DNA of 64,000 nucleotides from Knoxdaviesia capensis (Eukaryota > Ascomycota > Sordariomycetes > Microascales > Gondwanamycetaceae): the NCBI GenBank assembly GCA_001510575.1, contig LNGK01000010.1, positions 1,115,825-1,179,824 of the forward strand. Direction: 5' to 3'. Both the position numbers and the translations under genes were made by a program. The number at the start of each line of letters is the position of its first letter. The stretch's first letter is position 1. Of this stretch, positions 1 to 13,093 are shown piece by piece. The notes beneath the pieces were generated by a model. That model searched no databases. It had not been told where the DNA came from and was given only the letters and a program-made list of their open reading frames with translations.

Positions 1-3000
1 GATTACCCACCGCAGACTCGTCGTCCTTGGCCTCGTGGCTGCTGTCAAGCACATCGTCGTCGGGCCGGCTGATGCGGCTGGCGCGGAAATCCTCCTCGGC
101 AACCTCGGCAAAGATGTCCACCGAGTTCTCCTTGTCGAAGCCACTGGACGCGAAACTGCTGCCCGTGGCCCGCGACAGGCTCCCGCCCCAGCTGCTCTTC
201 CGCATGCGCCCGCCACCGCCAACCTCGAGTCCCCCCTGCGGGTGCCGCACGCTCTGGCTGCGCTTGAAGCCGGCGCTTCCCAGCGCAACATTGTTATTGA
301 TCTGGCCGAGAGACACAATGCGCCGCGACGCCGATCCCGGGGTCAACGGCCCACTTCCAGGCCCGCCACTGGCCAGGCCCGCCGGCTGCCGTTTGGCCGA
401 CAGCGCCATGTTGACCGCGGTACGCGCCGCAGACGGGCGGGTTTTCCGCGCCGAGCCCGCCGCATCGCCCGCATGCTCGTTGTCTTGCGGCGGCGGCTGC
501 TTCTTGACCCGCTTGCGGCTCATGGCCTCCTGCGCGCTGGGAGCTGCCGGACCCTTAGTCTTAGACATCAGCATGACAACCCGCGAATAGTCCATGACGC
601 CGTCGAGAATGCGCCGCTGCACCGCCTCCGCCCGCATCTCCATCTCGCGGAGCTCCTCCCGGCGGATGCGCAGCGCCGTCTCGACTGACGACACATCGGC
701 TGCTAGCCGCGTGCGCCGTTGCGACAGCGTCTCCTGTTCCGACCGGAGCCCGGACACCGAGGCACGGAGACGCAGCTCTTCCTCCCGGAGGTCGTTGATC
801 GAAAGCTCCAGGTGTTCACGCTCGCTGTTCTTGCGCTCCAGCTCGAGAGCCGCATCCTGAAGGGCCTTCTCGTGGTCTTCCTGCTCGTCGCGGATGCGGC
901 GCGTCTGGGTCGTCAGCATCTCCGACATATCGGCGGCGGTGTGCACAACGTGCTTGTGGATCTGCTCCAGCAACTCCAGCCGCGCCAGCGTCTTGATGGC
1001 GGCTTCGGCCGACGAGTCTCCTACCGCAAGAACGCGGTCAAGCCGGGTCTGCAGCATCGAATCATCGTAGCGAGACGACCGCACGAGCTCTCCAAGGTCG
1101 CTGATCTTCTCCTTCACCCCGGAATCGTCGTACTTCATCAATGCAAGCTGGTCAAGCTTCTGCTGAACGCCAGAATCGTCATACTTCATCGATGCCAGTT
1201 GGTCGAGCTTCTCTTTCACCACCACGGCATCATCCCGATGAGCCTCAGACATCTTGTCCAGCTTGTCGAGCTTGCTGTGCACGCCGCTGTCGTCATAGCG
1301 CGCGTCAAACAGCTTGTCGATCTTCTCATGCAGAGCCGAGTCGTCGTAGCGGGCTTCGAGAAGCTTGCCGACCTCGGTCCGGATCTCCGAATCATCGTAG
1401 CGCACATCCATAAGCCGCGTATCAAGCTCTGCGTTGGCACTGCGAAGCTCTTGGAGACGGTCCATCAGCTCGTCCAGACGGTCACGCACAGGCTGGTCGT
1501 CGTACTTTTCCGGAGGCGCCGGCCGCGCGTCCTCGATCTGTCGCTGCAGGTTTTCGGTGGTCGACTTGGCCTCGTCGTAGTGCTTGCCCACCACAGCCAG
1601 GATATCTTTGACGGTTTCCAGGATCTGCGGCTGGTGCTCGGCCATGGGCTGGCGAATGCTGTCGACAGCCTCTTCAACAACCTTGGTGACGTCCTCGCGC
1701 GTCCGCATGTGTTCGGCGCGCAGCTCGGTCTGGTAGTCCTCCGACCGGGTGTGAAGATCGTCGACTCGGCTGAACACAGTCTTGGATGCCTCCTCCATCT
1801 TCTCCAGCGAGTCAGTAACCGTCGACCCAAGAGTATCAACGAGAAGCTTCAACTCATCGGTCACAGTCTTGGCTCCGAGAACAGCCTCGGTAGTGTCAGC
1901 CTCCCGTTTCTCGGCAGCCGCCGTCCGTTCGTCCATCAAAGTCTTCAACTCGTCCTGGCGGCTGATGATGTCACCAAGTCCTTCGTCAAGACGTCCCGAG
2001 AGGCCATCGGCAACCTGCTGGAACCGCTCATCGGTGTCCAGCTTGGCTCCGACAACTCCGGCTCTGGCTTCGGCAAACTCAGTCTTCATCGACTCGCTCA
2101 TCTCGTTCAGCAAGCCACCGAGACCGGCTGCCTGATCGGCACTGCTGCTAACACGCTCCAACAGCTTTCCAAGCGCATCAATGCCGACGGCACCGTCCTC
2201 GAGGCGAGAAGACAAAGTCTCCTGGAGAAGAGTGATCTGGGCTCCGAGGCCCAGCATGTTATCGGTGATCTCCGTAACAGCCGCCTTGCGATCGTCGATC
2301 GTGCGGCCCTGGGACTCAAACAGCGCATCAATGCTGTCCTTGAGGCCGCCGACAAGAGTATCGAGATCTTCGCGGGTGGGCATGGCCAGAAGGTCCGTGG
2401 TGACAACCCGATCGAGCAGGCTGCGGACTTCGATGCAAGTGGTGCCGACCGCCTCAACATCGGCGCGAGTGACCCGCTCGGGGTTCTCCAGCTCCTTGTC
2501 GGCACGCTCCTTCATCTCGTCGTATCCGGCAGCCACGTGGCTGATGAGAGACTCCAGCATGGTGACATCGTCGTGGCGGGACACGCCCTCCAGGCGCGTA
2601 GACAGAGCGAGGAGACTCTCGCGGGTCTCGAGGACCATCGCTTCAATGGAGTTGAGGTGCTCGCGGCGCACGGCTTGTTCGCCGTCCATAGCGTCGTCCA
2701 AGCGCGCCTTGGTGTTGCGGAGAATCGTCTCGATGGCCTGCATATCCTCCCGAAGAGACCCATCCGGGCCGGAAGGACCAGTAAGAGCTGCAGCAGCTCT
2801 GGCGGCGGCAGTAGATTCAATGCTGTCGCGAAGAACATGAACAGCATCCTCAACGCGTAGGACATCGTCCTTGGATGCACCGCCCTGAACTGCCACCTGG
2901 TTGTCGGCAAATTTCTCAATCTTTTGCTCGAGGTGGGATAGCATAGCCTGTAGCGCATCAAGGTCGCCACGGCTCATGCCTTCGCTGGATGTGCCGTCAT

Positions 3001-6000
3001 TGAGAGATAGAGGAGCTAGGGCCTTGTCTCGAGAATCCCGAATGTCGGAAATATCGCTCCGCACACGGTCGAGTCCGGTCTTGAGCGCCTCCAGGATCTC
3101 GTCGTTGGCAGTAAGATCGGCCGGCCGATTCACCCACTTGTCCATATCGGCGTGCAGGCCATTCAGACCCTCATGGAGAGCATCCAGCACATCGGCCGTA
3201 CCGGGAAGAGGACGTCTCAGCTCCGTACGAATGGTATCAACGCCCTCACGGAGAGCCTGGAGAACCTCCCGATGAGCAGTGACGGTGGCATTAACAGCCT
3301 CAGCGGAGGATCCCGAACCACCGGAAGCTCCGGCGGGGACCACAGCCATGTTGACCGACTCGCGCAGGATATCGCCGTGGCTACGAAGCATGGCCGTGAC
3401 CTCGTCCCTGAAGCCGTTGAGGGCGGTAGCCATGTTGACAGAGATCTGCTCAGCAGCCTCCGGGTTGCTTCTCGCCTGAGAGCTGACACGGTCGACATAG
3501 GCTTCAATGTCATGTCGAAGCTGATCCATGTCGGCCCGGGTAGAATCAAGAGCCCGCTCGACGTCAAACTCCGAGGGGGAGCGACCGGTCTGGCGGTGGT
3601 CTTCCGCAAAGGTCTGCAGTTCTCGGCGCAGCACCGACTCAAGTTCGTTAAGACGAGCCAGAATCTCGTCCTGGCCAGCAACAAGAGCACCGGGGAGAGG
3701 GAGCTCCAGTCCATCCAGACCTTCCTTAACGGCGTGGACAAGATCGCTGCGGTTGACACCGCCATCACCCAAGGCCGATGGAGCCACGGGGAACTCAAAC
3801 TCCTCGAGGCACTCCCGGACAGCATCGAGAATCTCATCGCGCGACAGCGAGGCGGGTGTGTCCATCTTGGGGGGGACGTAGTGCTTCATGCTCTCCATAA
3901 CGGCATCAAACACGTCATCACGAGTCACACTGCCGCTGCTGGTTGCCTTGCGGTGGCTGTCAAAGCCCTCCTTTAGACAGGCAAGAATCTCATCTCGCTC
4001 AAGGCCGTACTGCTGAATCTCAATTTCCGGCTTGTAAGTCTCCCAGGCTTCCTTGACGGCAAAAATGACATCATCCCGGTTCAGACCCGAGGAAGACGGA
4101 GGAAGGCCCTTGGCATAAGCCTGCGGAAGATCGGCGTCCTTGAGGGCGCTGCGCATGGCATTGTAGATTTCCTGGTAGTCGACCAGGCTGGACTTGGAAG
4201 CGGCAGAAGCAGCCGATTGGCGACGGTGATCCCGAAGGACGTTGTCAAGATGCTGCTTCATCTCATCAAGACCTTCGTTGACCACCTGGGAGATGGCACG
4301 ATCTCTCTCGTTTTGGTCATCCTGAGCAACGTGCTGAGACTCAACCTCGTCCAAACGGCGGCGGATCTCTCTGCCCATGCCGAGAACCTCGCCACGAAGC
4401 TCGCGCACGAGAGCCTTAACTTCGGCAGTAAGACCGCCGCCGTGAGCCACGCTGTCCTTCACCGAGTGGATGATCTTCAGGATTTCATCGTTGACAACAG
4501 CAGCGGCCGCGCCATTGCTGTTGTTGTTGTTGTTGTTGGACTTGTTGCTGCTGTGGCCTTTGTCGGACTCGGAGGAGAAGGATCGAGTGTCGGCGGAGGC
4601 GGATTCAGACTTGAGGGCGGCATTGCGAAGAATCATCTCGACGCGTTGGGTCATGGTTCGCGGCTTGGGAGAAGTGACCGACGGCTCGTCGTTGAACACG
4701 TTGTCTCGAGTGTCATCGAAGCTGGACCGGGGGTTCGCGCGCTGGTTGATGCTGTTCTTGAGAGTCTCAGAAGCAACCGCAGCCGCATGTTGACCGTCCT
4801 CAACCAGACGAATGATCTCGTCCAGCTTAGAAGCAATAGGGAGGCCAGAAAGACGCTCACCAAGCTCGTTGAGGCGGGTGATAAGAAGATCTTGGCCGTC
4901 GCGCGTCCCCATCTCACGCATAATCTTCTCGAGAATGGCAATGGTGGTGGCGTTGTCATGGCCGCCGCACAAGGACGGGGTATCCATGGACTCGCGATCG
5001 AGCGTCCCAGCAAAGCTATTGGGGGACGGGATTCGAGGTAGCTGGAAAGCCCGAACGGCATTGCCGCCCTTGTTCAGGGGGGGCGGAGATGACGACAACG
5101 ACGATGCGGAAACCTGGGAATGCGGGCGAGAATCCAGTAGTAGAGCCGGCACATACGAGTCTCGACCATTCGTAATTGCGCGCGTCTGGCGAGAACCGTG
5201 GTGGCTGGCATCGCCCATGTTCACAATCAAGTCTCGCAGACTCTTACGAATATCTTCGTCTCTGGCGTTAGTAGCTTGCTTCAGACTAAGAAGATCGGCC
5301 GCGTTATCACGACTGCGTCGACTAAGCTGGGCCATATCCCGCTGAAGCGCAGTGGCGATGTTTGTAAGGGTAAGAATCTGGCTTGACAGGCCTTCAACCG
5401 AAGGGGGCATCTTGACCAGCGATGTCGACATGTTGGTGACGTTGGCGAGGGACTGGTCGATGTTTTCCTTCTTGGGGCTGGGCTGTTGTGTAGTAGGCGC
5501 CGCCACAGCCGGAGTGATGATTGGAGCAGGCTGAGGAGCTGGCTGGTGGAACTGCGGAGGCGGCGCCGGAAGCTGGGGAACCGGGGTGGGAGACTGAAGG
5601 TTCTGTAGAGCTAGCATGGTTGCCGACTGGGGAGGCGTGTTCTCTCCGAGGATGCTCTGCTGCGGTCTCCGGACAGTCGGTCGAACAATCGGCGTCAAAC
5701 TATGGCCAGGCGAGCCGGAGTCGCGATCGGGGGTGGCTCGCACGGGAGTCATGGGGCGAGAGATCTTTTCGGGGGATCGGATGGGAGAAGTGACTCCGCC
5801 CTCGAGCATAAGACTGCGGTCTCTCACACTGTTCGCCTGCAGAGACTGCATTCTGCGGTGGGTGTTGCCGGGCCGGGGAACGGGAAGCGGGCGTTCGGGG
5901 GATATCTCGCTCAGTCTCTTGCTGACAAGATTGCTCTCACGGGCTCTTTCCGTGAGGGCGGCGTGTGCTGATTGGATTGCACTCGACGTGCCAGCTCGTG

Positions 6001-6249
6001 AGACGAGGCATGGAGATTGAGGGTGTAGGGGAAGAGGAGGCGGAGCCCGGTCGGGATCGGAACTGTCCCACCTGCAAGAGACGGAAAGAGAAGAGGTTAG
6101 CTAGAGATTTGAGGGCAGAGATGGAGAGTCTCGTCCAGAGCTTACATGGGAATCAAAGCTCGGCCTTGGTCTGAGGAAGAGGAAGCTTGATGCTTCAGAC
6201 CCCGATCACCGCCCTCTTTGGAGGCGGCGTCGTGTTCGATGGCCAGCAT
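1..6249 (-). CDS. Giant coiled-coil protein, fungal 'chromosome segregation ATPase-like' group; 3' end beyond window
   Basis: Exon 1 is 6146-6249, the intron 6072-6145 (74 nt, GTAAGC..GCAG), and exon 2 runs open from 6071 to position 1, giving at least 2,058 residues with no stop in the window. The protein starts MLAIEHDAASKEGG and reads through the splice as ALIPMWDSSDPDRAPPP, an N-terminus I associate with long Eurotiales proteins annotated as chromosome segregation ATPases. No Walker motifs were seen, so that name is only a label. In order: a basic, Ser/Pro-rich N-terminus; a Pro/Gln-rich stretch (about 190-235); long helical, coiled-coil-like sequence; repeats of the type RDEILxAVKExL (about 700-830); eight YDD repeats (about 1555-1705); a strongly heptad-like segment (about 1770-1850); and a basic Ser/Gly-rich tail. 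An Asn run lies near residue 550. Inference: a structural scaffold. The function is unknown. Confidence is high for the gene and low for any role. Confidence 0.88.
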
Positions 6250-8059
6250 TGTGAGGGTTTTGTTACAGCCGTCACAGACAGCAACAAGCGTAGAAGATCA
6301 AGCCCAATGCAGAAGAGCGAGAAGATTGTGTGGGGGGTTTGAATGTTGAGGAGTAACCGAGAGAGGAGATCTGAACTTAGTGATAGAGCACAGTCAAGCA
6401 GATTGAGGTGAGGTGAGGTTGTAGGAGAGAAGAAGAGAGGCAGTAAGCAAAACAACAGAAAACATAGACACAACAGCTTTTGTCTTCGGAGTAATAATAC
6501 TGGTGATAATGTCTGCTGCTACTCAACGTTTGAAGATCCAAAGAGGCTCTGGCTTCAGGGTTTGGAGAGAAGAACCACAGAAATCATCAACCTTCAAGGA
6601 GAAAGCAGTAAGAAAAAAAACAGGGCAGGGTAATGGTATGAGGAAGGATGAAGGAGAAAAAAAATGAGGAGAATGAAGATGACAAGGCTTGTTTCTTAGG
6701 GTCTGAACACATATATGTGAAGGTGATAAGAAGATGTGAGAGAGAGCAAGCAATATGATGTTGTTGATAATGACGATGAAGTTTCTTTCGTGGCGGTTAC
6801 TGTAGTTATGTTATATGTAAGGAAAAAGGAACTGCGATGTTCAAGTGATGCAGGTGCGACCGGGAACTGTTCCTGCCCATCTTGTGAAGCCCGTGAATTC
6901 GCGCGCGATTGGATTGCCCACCCACGTTTTTTGTGTCTCTTTTTTTCCCCCTAAGGGTACCTTGTTTGTGTTTTGTTCGGAATGTTGACGCTCTAACATC
7001 TGGTTACCAGGGCAACACCGAACACTTTTAGTGTGCCAGCGCGCGGTTTAGGCGATCCGCCAGGCACAAATACCGCTAAAGCTCGGGCTTTAATTGGTGG
7101 CTCTTAAAGTGTTACAGCTCAGATGGTAATGACAATATATTACAGTACTTGCAGCAACAAATGAATCTGTTGACAGCGAATATGTACATGTAAGAGCAGT
7201 ACCGACGACAGAGGCTCTGAGTATTCTGCCAGCTGGGAACAGTTGGCCATGCATACCAGCAATCTCTGCTCCAACTCTCGTTCATATAAAACTCATCTAC
7301 GCATCGATCCGCCTTCTTGGCCTCCCAAGAAGCAGAAGTTATACATACACCAACCTTCCACTCTTTGTATAACCAAAATCAGAGACGGCACCGGCGAATC
7401 CGATTCCCCAGAGCCGGCCATCTTCGCCAACGCGGAACCGATGCTAACTTGTGGAAATCCTCGGTGTGCATATAACACCGAGTAGCAATTAGCGATCTAC
7501 GAGATATTTGGACGGCATTTCACATACGTAGATGCTTGCCTTCCCTCGGCGCGAAGCCAGACGGATGGGGGATGTGAAGAAATCAACCAGGGACTAGGGT
7601 TGGTCCCAATACCCCCACTCTGTCACACCCCCGACGTAATTTGTGGCCGACAATGAGAAGATGGAGGAAGATAGAGACAGAGAGGGAAAAGTTTATATAA
7701 GCACATACATAACATGGACGCAGAAAGCACCAGCCCGGCCCCCCTTTTAGAAGACAAGTATACAGAAGAAGAAAAAGAGGAGAGTATAAAAGGATCAGAC
7801 AGAAACACCCCGGATTTATGGAGACAAAATAGGACATTACTGAGAGTCGAGAGAAGGCATGATAGGAGGGGAAAAGCCAACGGCCAGTTATCGGCGCGTT
7901 ACACGGCTGATCACCACATCTCGGTTTCAAGGCCACCAGTGATAGTGACCTCACTCACGGTGAGGAGATGAACGAGAGAGAAACGAACGAGGAGGAAGAG
8001 AGAGAGGTGGGAGATAGAGAGAGAGACGATGAACACAAGCACGCAAACGAAGCTCACGC
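6250..8059. other. Intergenic: leader of the coiled-coil gene and 3' flank of YHM2
   Basis: No convincing gene was found in this 1.8 kb. The part next to 6250 is purine-rich on the plus strand, meaning CT-rich in the sense of the leftward gene, as expected for a fungal promoter and leader. A small hairpin with ACACT and AGTGT arms lies near 7022-7034. Short ORFs here have low-complexity translations and no recognisable domain. Confidence 0.6.
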
Positions 8060-9479
8060 TCACTTCGCCAACGCCTTGTCAAACGCCGGAATCAAAGTCT
8101 GCGCCAGCCAGAACGAGAACACCAGCTTCGGGCCCGTCATCAGCAGCTTGGGCACAAGGCCCTTGAAGAAGCTGCCGAGTCCCTCTTGCCGCGCCATGTT
8201 GGTCAGGATGCGGAAGCCGCTCTCCGGGTTGTCGAAGTTGCGGTTCTGGATGCGCGTCTTGATCACGTCGAGCGGCGCCGACACCACCAGCGACGCCGTG
8301 GCGCCGCCGATCGACGCAATGAAGTTCTGGAACCACGTCGCCTTGTTGTAGTCTTGCAGCTTGAACAGGTACTCCTTGGTGAAGGCCGAACCACCGAACA
8401 GCTAGAGTGGGAGAAAAGAAAGGAGGAGCGTTAGCATGGTGTTGTAGGTGAGTTGGGGGCAGTCAGACAAAGGCCAACTTACAGCAAACGATCCGGGGGC
8501 GTTACGGGCCGCCGTCCAGCCCCATCCACGGTACAGTCCGAATCCCTCATCTTGGATGATCTTCAGCACGCCACGACCACGGAAGGCCTCCGGGTTCGTC
8601 TGGCGCTTGATCTTGAGCACATCAAGGGGAAGCAGAACGATCTCTCCGATTCCGATCAAACTGCAAGAAAGAGTAGAGCCGTTAGTATGTCGCCTCTCCG
8701 AACATGACCATCCAACACTCCCGCGCCGGAAACCAGCACATACCTTCCAGCAGTCGAGTGCATGACAGCCTTGCCGGTCTTCTTGCCAAAGGCCTGCTCA
8801 AAGTCCTTGCCGTAGTGCTGCGCAAGGTAGTCACGCGCGATCGGCTGACCACCGTACTTGTATATTCTCTGGAGGACCTAGATGGTGGGAAAACAAATCG
8901 AACAGGAGAGCCTGTCAGCATGCACACGAGGACGTGGCACATGTCCGAGAGGACAGAACGGAGGCTTCGCACCTTGTAACCAGCCGCGTATCCCAGACCG
9001 GGGAACAGAGACACAAACTTGGTGCCCACGCCGGCACCGGCCTTGTCCTTGAAAATAACCGTGTTGAGTTGGGAGGCGTTCGCAATGCGGGTTTGGTTGC
9101 TCATGAGACGCTTCGCAATCGTGTCGACCTGAACGGACAGAGAAATATTGTGGTTAGAGCCATGTTCACATGCAAACTCTTCTCCCCAGGGACCAATTCA
9201 TCTTTCCACCGTCCACCAAAGGGGACATGGTCACTTACAGGATGGAACAGCATCAGCTCAGCAATACCAGCCGAACCTAAGAGCCAGGGCACACAGAGCG
9301 TCAGTCCAACCGCCCGCACATCGCCGAGTCTTCCTCCGTCGACGAGTTGCCCAACATGGGCCCGACGCAACCACAACCACCAAGTTCCAGCACCGTTCTC
9401 GCAGAGTCTAGACCGTACCTGAGCCGAGGAGTCGCGCAACATTGGACTCCTTTTCATTAGCCGACGACGGGGGGGACAT
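8060..9479 (-). CDS. YHM2: Mitochondrial citrate/2-oxoglutarate carrier, YHM2 type
   Basis: Six exons, all phase-consistent: 9419-9479, 9239-9276, 8973-9128, 8744-8877, 8483-8660 and 8060-8401, giving 302 residues, the usual length for a mitochondrial carrier. It starts MSPPSSANEKESNVARLLG and has carrier signature pieces HPVDTIAKR (repeat 1), LPLDVLKIKRQTNPEAFRGR (repeat 2) and APLDVIKTRIQNRNFDNPES (repeat 3), i.e. three PxDxxKxR-type motifs. The sequence matches the YHM2 subfamily, inner-membrane antiporters that exchange mitochondrial citrate for 2-oxoglutarate and support NADPH supply; the yeast protein was first linked to mtDNA maintenance. Introns are short (about 80-160 nt). The subfamily call is from recognition; the carrier fold is certain. 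Confidence 0.93.
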
Positions 9480-10750
9480 TTTGACGAATGGAAGAGGGAG
9501 AAGAGTGGTATGAAAGAAAGAAAGAGTGAATTAAAATAGAGAAGTATCAGTACAATAAAAAGAAGGAGAGAGAAATGAAAACGAGATAAAATACACTGAA
9601 GAGAGAAAGTTGGTAAAAGTACAAGCAAGGTTTGAACAAGATCTAGGAGAAGTTGAAGGAAAAGGATAAAAGTCTTTCTCTCTTTCCCTCCCTCTATGGA
9701 GCTTGCTCACTCAATCGCAATTTTTTTTCCTTGCGAGATCGGATAAGGGGAAATTGATTGGCATCATCCTATCAAAAGCGCGCACCTTTTTTTTTTTTCA
9801 ATGGGACCACCACCGACTTCTCTCAATTTTTTTTTCGGGTGACCGACCCCCTGTGATCTTCGTGCATATGTACCCTGTACTTCGCTCTAGCTCCCAATTC
9901 TTGATCAATCTAGCCGCCATCTGTAAAGCCCCGGCTGTTACGGGTACTTCGGCGATTCCTCAACCGTTAGGGAGCCCTCCAGCATGTGAGTGGACTTTCA
10001 ACCATTCCGAAGGGAAACTTGGGTTGAAGAGTTGTTAAAAATATTGAAATATCTCTCTCGCCTTGCACAATGTTCGATTTACAAGTCTGGACCCTTCTAA
10101 CCCTTAAAAGTGCCCCTCATCCTCTATAACCCCGGGCTTCACTCTTGAGAGAGCCTGCAGTGGTTTTGGAGCTGTGATGATAGAGCGGTCTCTCGGCTTT
10201 CTTCCTTGTGTTCGAGATGTTGTTCTATGTTCATGTACAGACTCACCGCGATATTGCTTCTGCCTTGCGCAGTCTTGTGAATCTCAAAGTGTAAAACTGT
10301 TTGTGCGTGTCTAGTCCGGCCCGCTAGTGACCTACGAGACCGCATATGCGGGGGATTGGCGGTGGAATTGTTTCTTCGTTGAAGACAAACGGCACACGAC
10401 ACACAGACGGCAGAGTAGACTGCATGCACAAGCCTTGTAATCTGTTATGTACTATCACGAGAGAAGCGGTAAAGCCTTTTGTACTTTGCAGTAGTAACAT
10501 GGTGCTTGTATACGCAGATCCTGTGCACTCGACATAGTCTTGCGTTAGTGTCCTATAATATATTAGATTTGACCCAAACCAAGAAAAAAAAAGACAGCGA
10601 GAACATAAATTAGGAAACCCTTGGTCTCATAATACCCATTGCTTTTAGATTGAACCCGGACATGTATGGAAAAAAGGAGACAGGAGAAAAAGGCGACTGT
10701 AATCATGGGATAGCTAAACCCTAAACCCTATCCTGTATCATGTCTTCCCT
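9480..10750. other. Intergenic between YHM2 and RPC82
   Basis: YHM2 promoter and leader on the left and the RPC82 3' flank on the right. Poly-T runs occur at about 9720-9840. The telobox-like string CTAAACCCTAAACCCTA lies at 10714-10730, just past the RPC82 stop. No gene was recognised. Confidence 0.55.
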
Positions 10751-13093
10751 TCAGTAATCCCGAAACACCGCTGCAATATCATCAAGCCGAATCACTTCGC
10801 CGAGCAGCTTATTCTGCAAATCCAGGAATTTGCTGTACCGGTTGTAATGTTCCGGTGTCATCACCTCCTGCTCGTTGTCCTTGACGTCGGTGCGGTTGAC
10901 AAACGCCAGCAGCTCGCGCTCGCGGTGCCGCTCCACCTCGAGCGTTTGCATGCACCGCAGCATCAGCTTGTACACGTTCTCCAGCATCACCCGCTGCGTG
11001 TTCTCCGTGTCGACAAACCAGAAAAACATCGTCCGGTTCGCCATCCGGCTGTTGTCGCGCGGGACCTCCTGCACATCGACGAACCCGCCGCGCTGCAGGT
11101 CCAGGATCTTGCCCTGCACCGCCTGCTTCTTCATCAGCGCCAGAGACGCCAGCGTCTTCTCGTCCAGCTTGCCGCGCTCGCGCAGAATCCGCGCCAGTCG
11201 CAATCCATGTCGGCCGAATGACTGCTGGATCACCGCGTCAACTTCGACTTGCCGTAGCCGCTCGACAATTTGGTCAAAGTCGACGGTCCACTGTCCGCGA
11301 CCGTCGGTGCCGCAATGTCGCGCAAATCGGAACTTGTTCTCGCAGAGAAGGAGAAGGTGTTGCCGGACCATGTTGATCCGCTGCTCTTGCGCATCCGATC
11401 CTGAATCGGTCTTTTGACCACGGGATCCATTGGTATGGCCGTTCTGGTCGCCTCCGTTGGTGTGGCCATTGGCATCCTCTTCGGAGTCAGAGTCATCGGG
11501 GATAATATGAGCATGACCATTCGTGCCACCGGCTCGTCTGCCATTTGTAATCCGTGATGAGGGACCTGCAGCAACGCCGTCTTCGTCGTCGTCCGAGTTG
11601 TCGCTGTTCTCCTCATACGCCGTGACTCGAACCCGTTCCGCCTCTTCTTTGTTGATGCGTTCTTTGTCGGCCTTTCCAATTCCGCCGAGAACATTAAGAG
11701 AAGGCTCCAGATGGTCTAGCAGCTCCAAAGTCGTTACCACACAGTTGCGGTTGCCAGACTCTTCATCATCGATTCCACCAGAGAGATCCAGTCGCCGATC
11801 TAGCCGGCATCGGGAGAGTCCACGGGTAAGAAGTCGTAATAGCGCACGGTAAACCAAGGATGTGCTCTCGCCAATGACATCTCCAGCAAACCGCGCAAGC
11901 TTCTCGTTGCGCATATCTACCAAGCACCGCTCGTAGTTGATGCGAACTGTTGTTCTGGCCTAGAGGGGTGAGATGCCCGTTAGTACGGCAACAGTGGATA
12001 ACGATCGCGCAAAAGAGACGGGTAGAGTTCTTACGTCAAGACGACGGCTTTCTTCTCCATCCAGGCCATCATGCGTAGAGCTGCCATTTTCGAGTTTCCG
12101 TCTCTTCACCGTGGCCACCTGACCCAAATCGAGCGCGCGCTTCAGTTGTTTGTTGTGCGCTCGCGCTTCCCGAAACTCTCGAATAATAGCGGCGTGTATA
12201 TCCGCCTTGTTCTTCGCCGACGTGTCCTTAGTTAACTTTTTGTACTTCTGTTCAATCTCGTCGTAGACACCTGCGGGATTTCGGAACGACATTGGCGAAA
12301 TGACATCGAGAACCTCCGCCTGGATTAGGCGGCTCAGGACTTCGTGGAGATGATAGGTCGACTTGATGGCGCGGTCGTTTTCCGCATGGGTGCCATTGGC
12401 TCCGTCGAGCCCATTCGGCGCCATGGCCGGAGTGGGGGTATCGTCAAGTGTGAAATCGTCGTCTTGCGCCGCAGCCGCAGCCGCCGCAGCCTCTGCTTGT
12501 TTCGAGATAGCATTCCGGGAAGTGAACGCCTGGGCAAGATCAGCCACTCGCGCATGGCCCAGCGCCATCAGCGTCTTGATGACTTCCTGCTCAGCCCGGC
12601 CATATTTTTCGCCGATAATTTCTACAATTTTTCCGCCGCGAATGATGTTGTAGCCGGTTTCGATGTTCGCTTCGTACACGGTGACTTTGGTCGCGGGCGG
12701 AGTGTTGTGGTAGATGAGATTGAATTGAATCAGTACCGCGAGGCCATGGCGCATTTGCCGAGGGTTCAGCGTGGTGTAATGTCCGAGCTGAGCAGATGTG
12801 GACGGTCCTTTGAGGATGAGGGAGGAGAGAATGCGCTATTCGAGAAGATCCGTCACACACCATGTTAGTCTAGTCACTATGCAGGGAGCCGCAGAGAATA
12901 GATGTTCATACTGCTGGGAGTTCGCCATAGAGGTCATGGACGATCAGAGCGCAAAGCTCTGCAGAGTGTTTAGTCTAAAATATAGAAGTTTATTAGTGCT
13001 CTGGACAGAGGGAGACAAGAGAGGGCCACACCAAAAGACAGCAATGAATAAGAAAAGAAATCAGAGAGCGAGCATGCATACTATTACTGTCAT
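10751..13093 (-). CDS. RPC82: RNA polymerase III subunit RPC82 (C82/RPC3)
   Basis: Proposed exons are 13082-13093, 12912-12974, 12035-12835 and 10751-11959 (694 residues). Exons 2-4 are firm: exon 2 encodes ELCALIVHDLYGELPA, exon 3 continues RILSSLILKG..RQMRHGLAVLIQFNLIYHN, and exon 4 begins ARTTVRINYERCLVDMRNEK. All join in phase 0 and follow the order of the RPC82 winged-helix family (C82/C34/C31 subcomplex, needed for Pol III initiation at tRNA and 5S genes in the nucleus). An acidic Asn/Gly/His-rich insert lies near residues 415-465. The first exon is uncertain: it is only 12 nt (MTVI), and a donor 6 nt earlier would give MT instead, also in phase. The gene is divergent from QCR2. Confidence 0.92.

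Noticed and set aside
719..2860. 713-codon open frame on the plus strand
   Set aside because: Antisense shadow of the coiled-coil gene. The minus-strand frame is open over 6 kb with heptad-like sequence and YDD repeats, while this frame reads as His/Val/Leu/Arg-rich noise.
10714..10730. CTAAACCCTAAACCCTA as an internal telomere remnant
   Set aside because: Only two units, and TTTAGGG-like rather than a TTAGGG array; better read as one of the recurring telobox-like elements.
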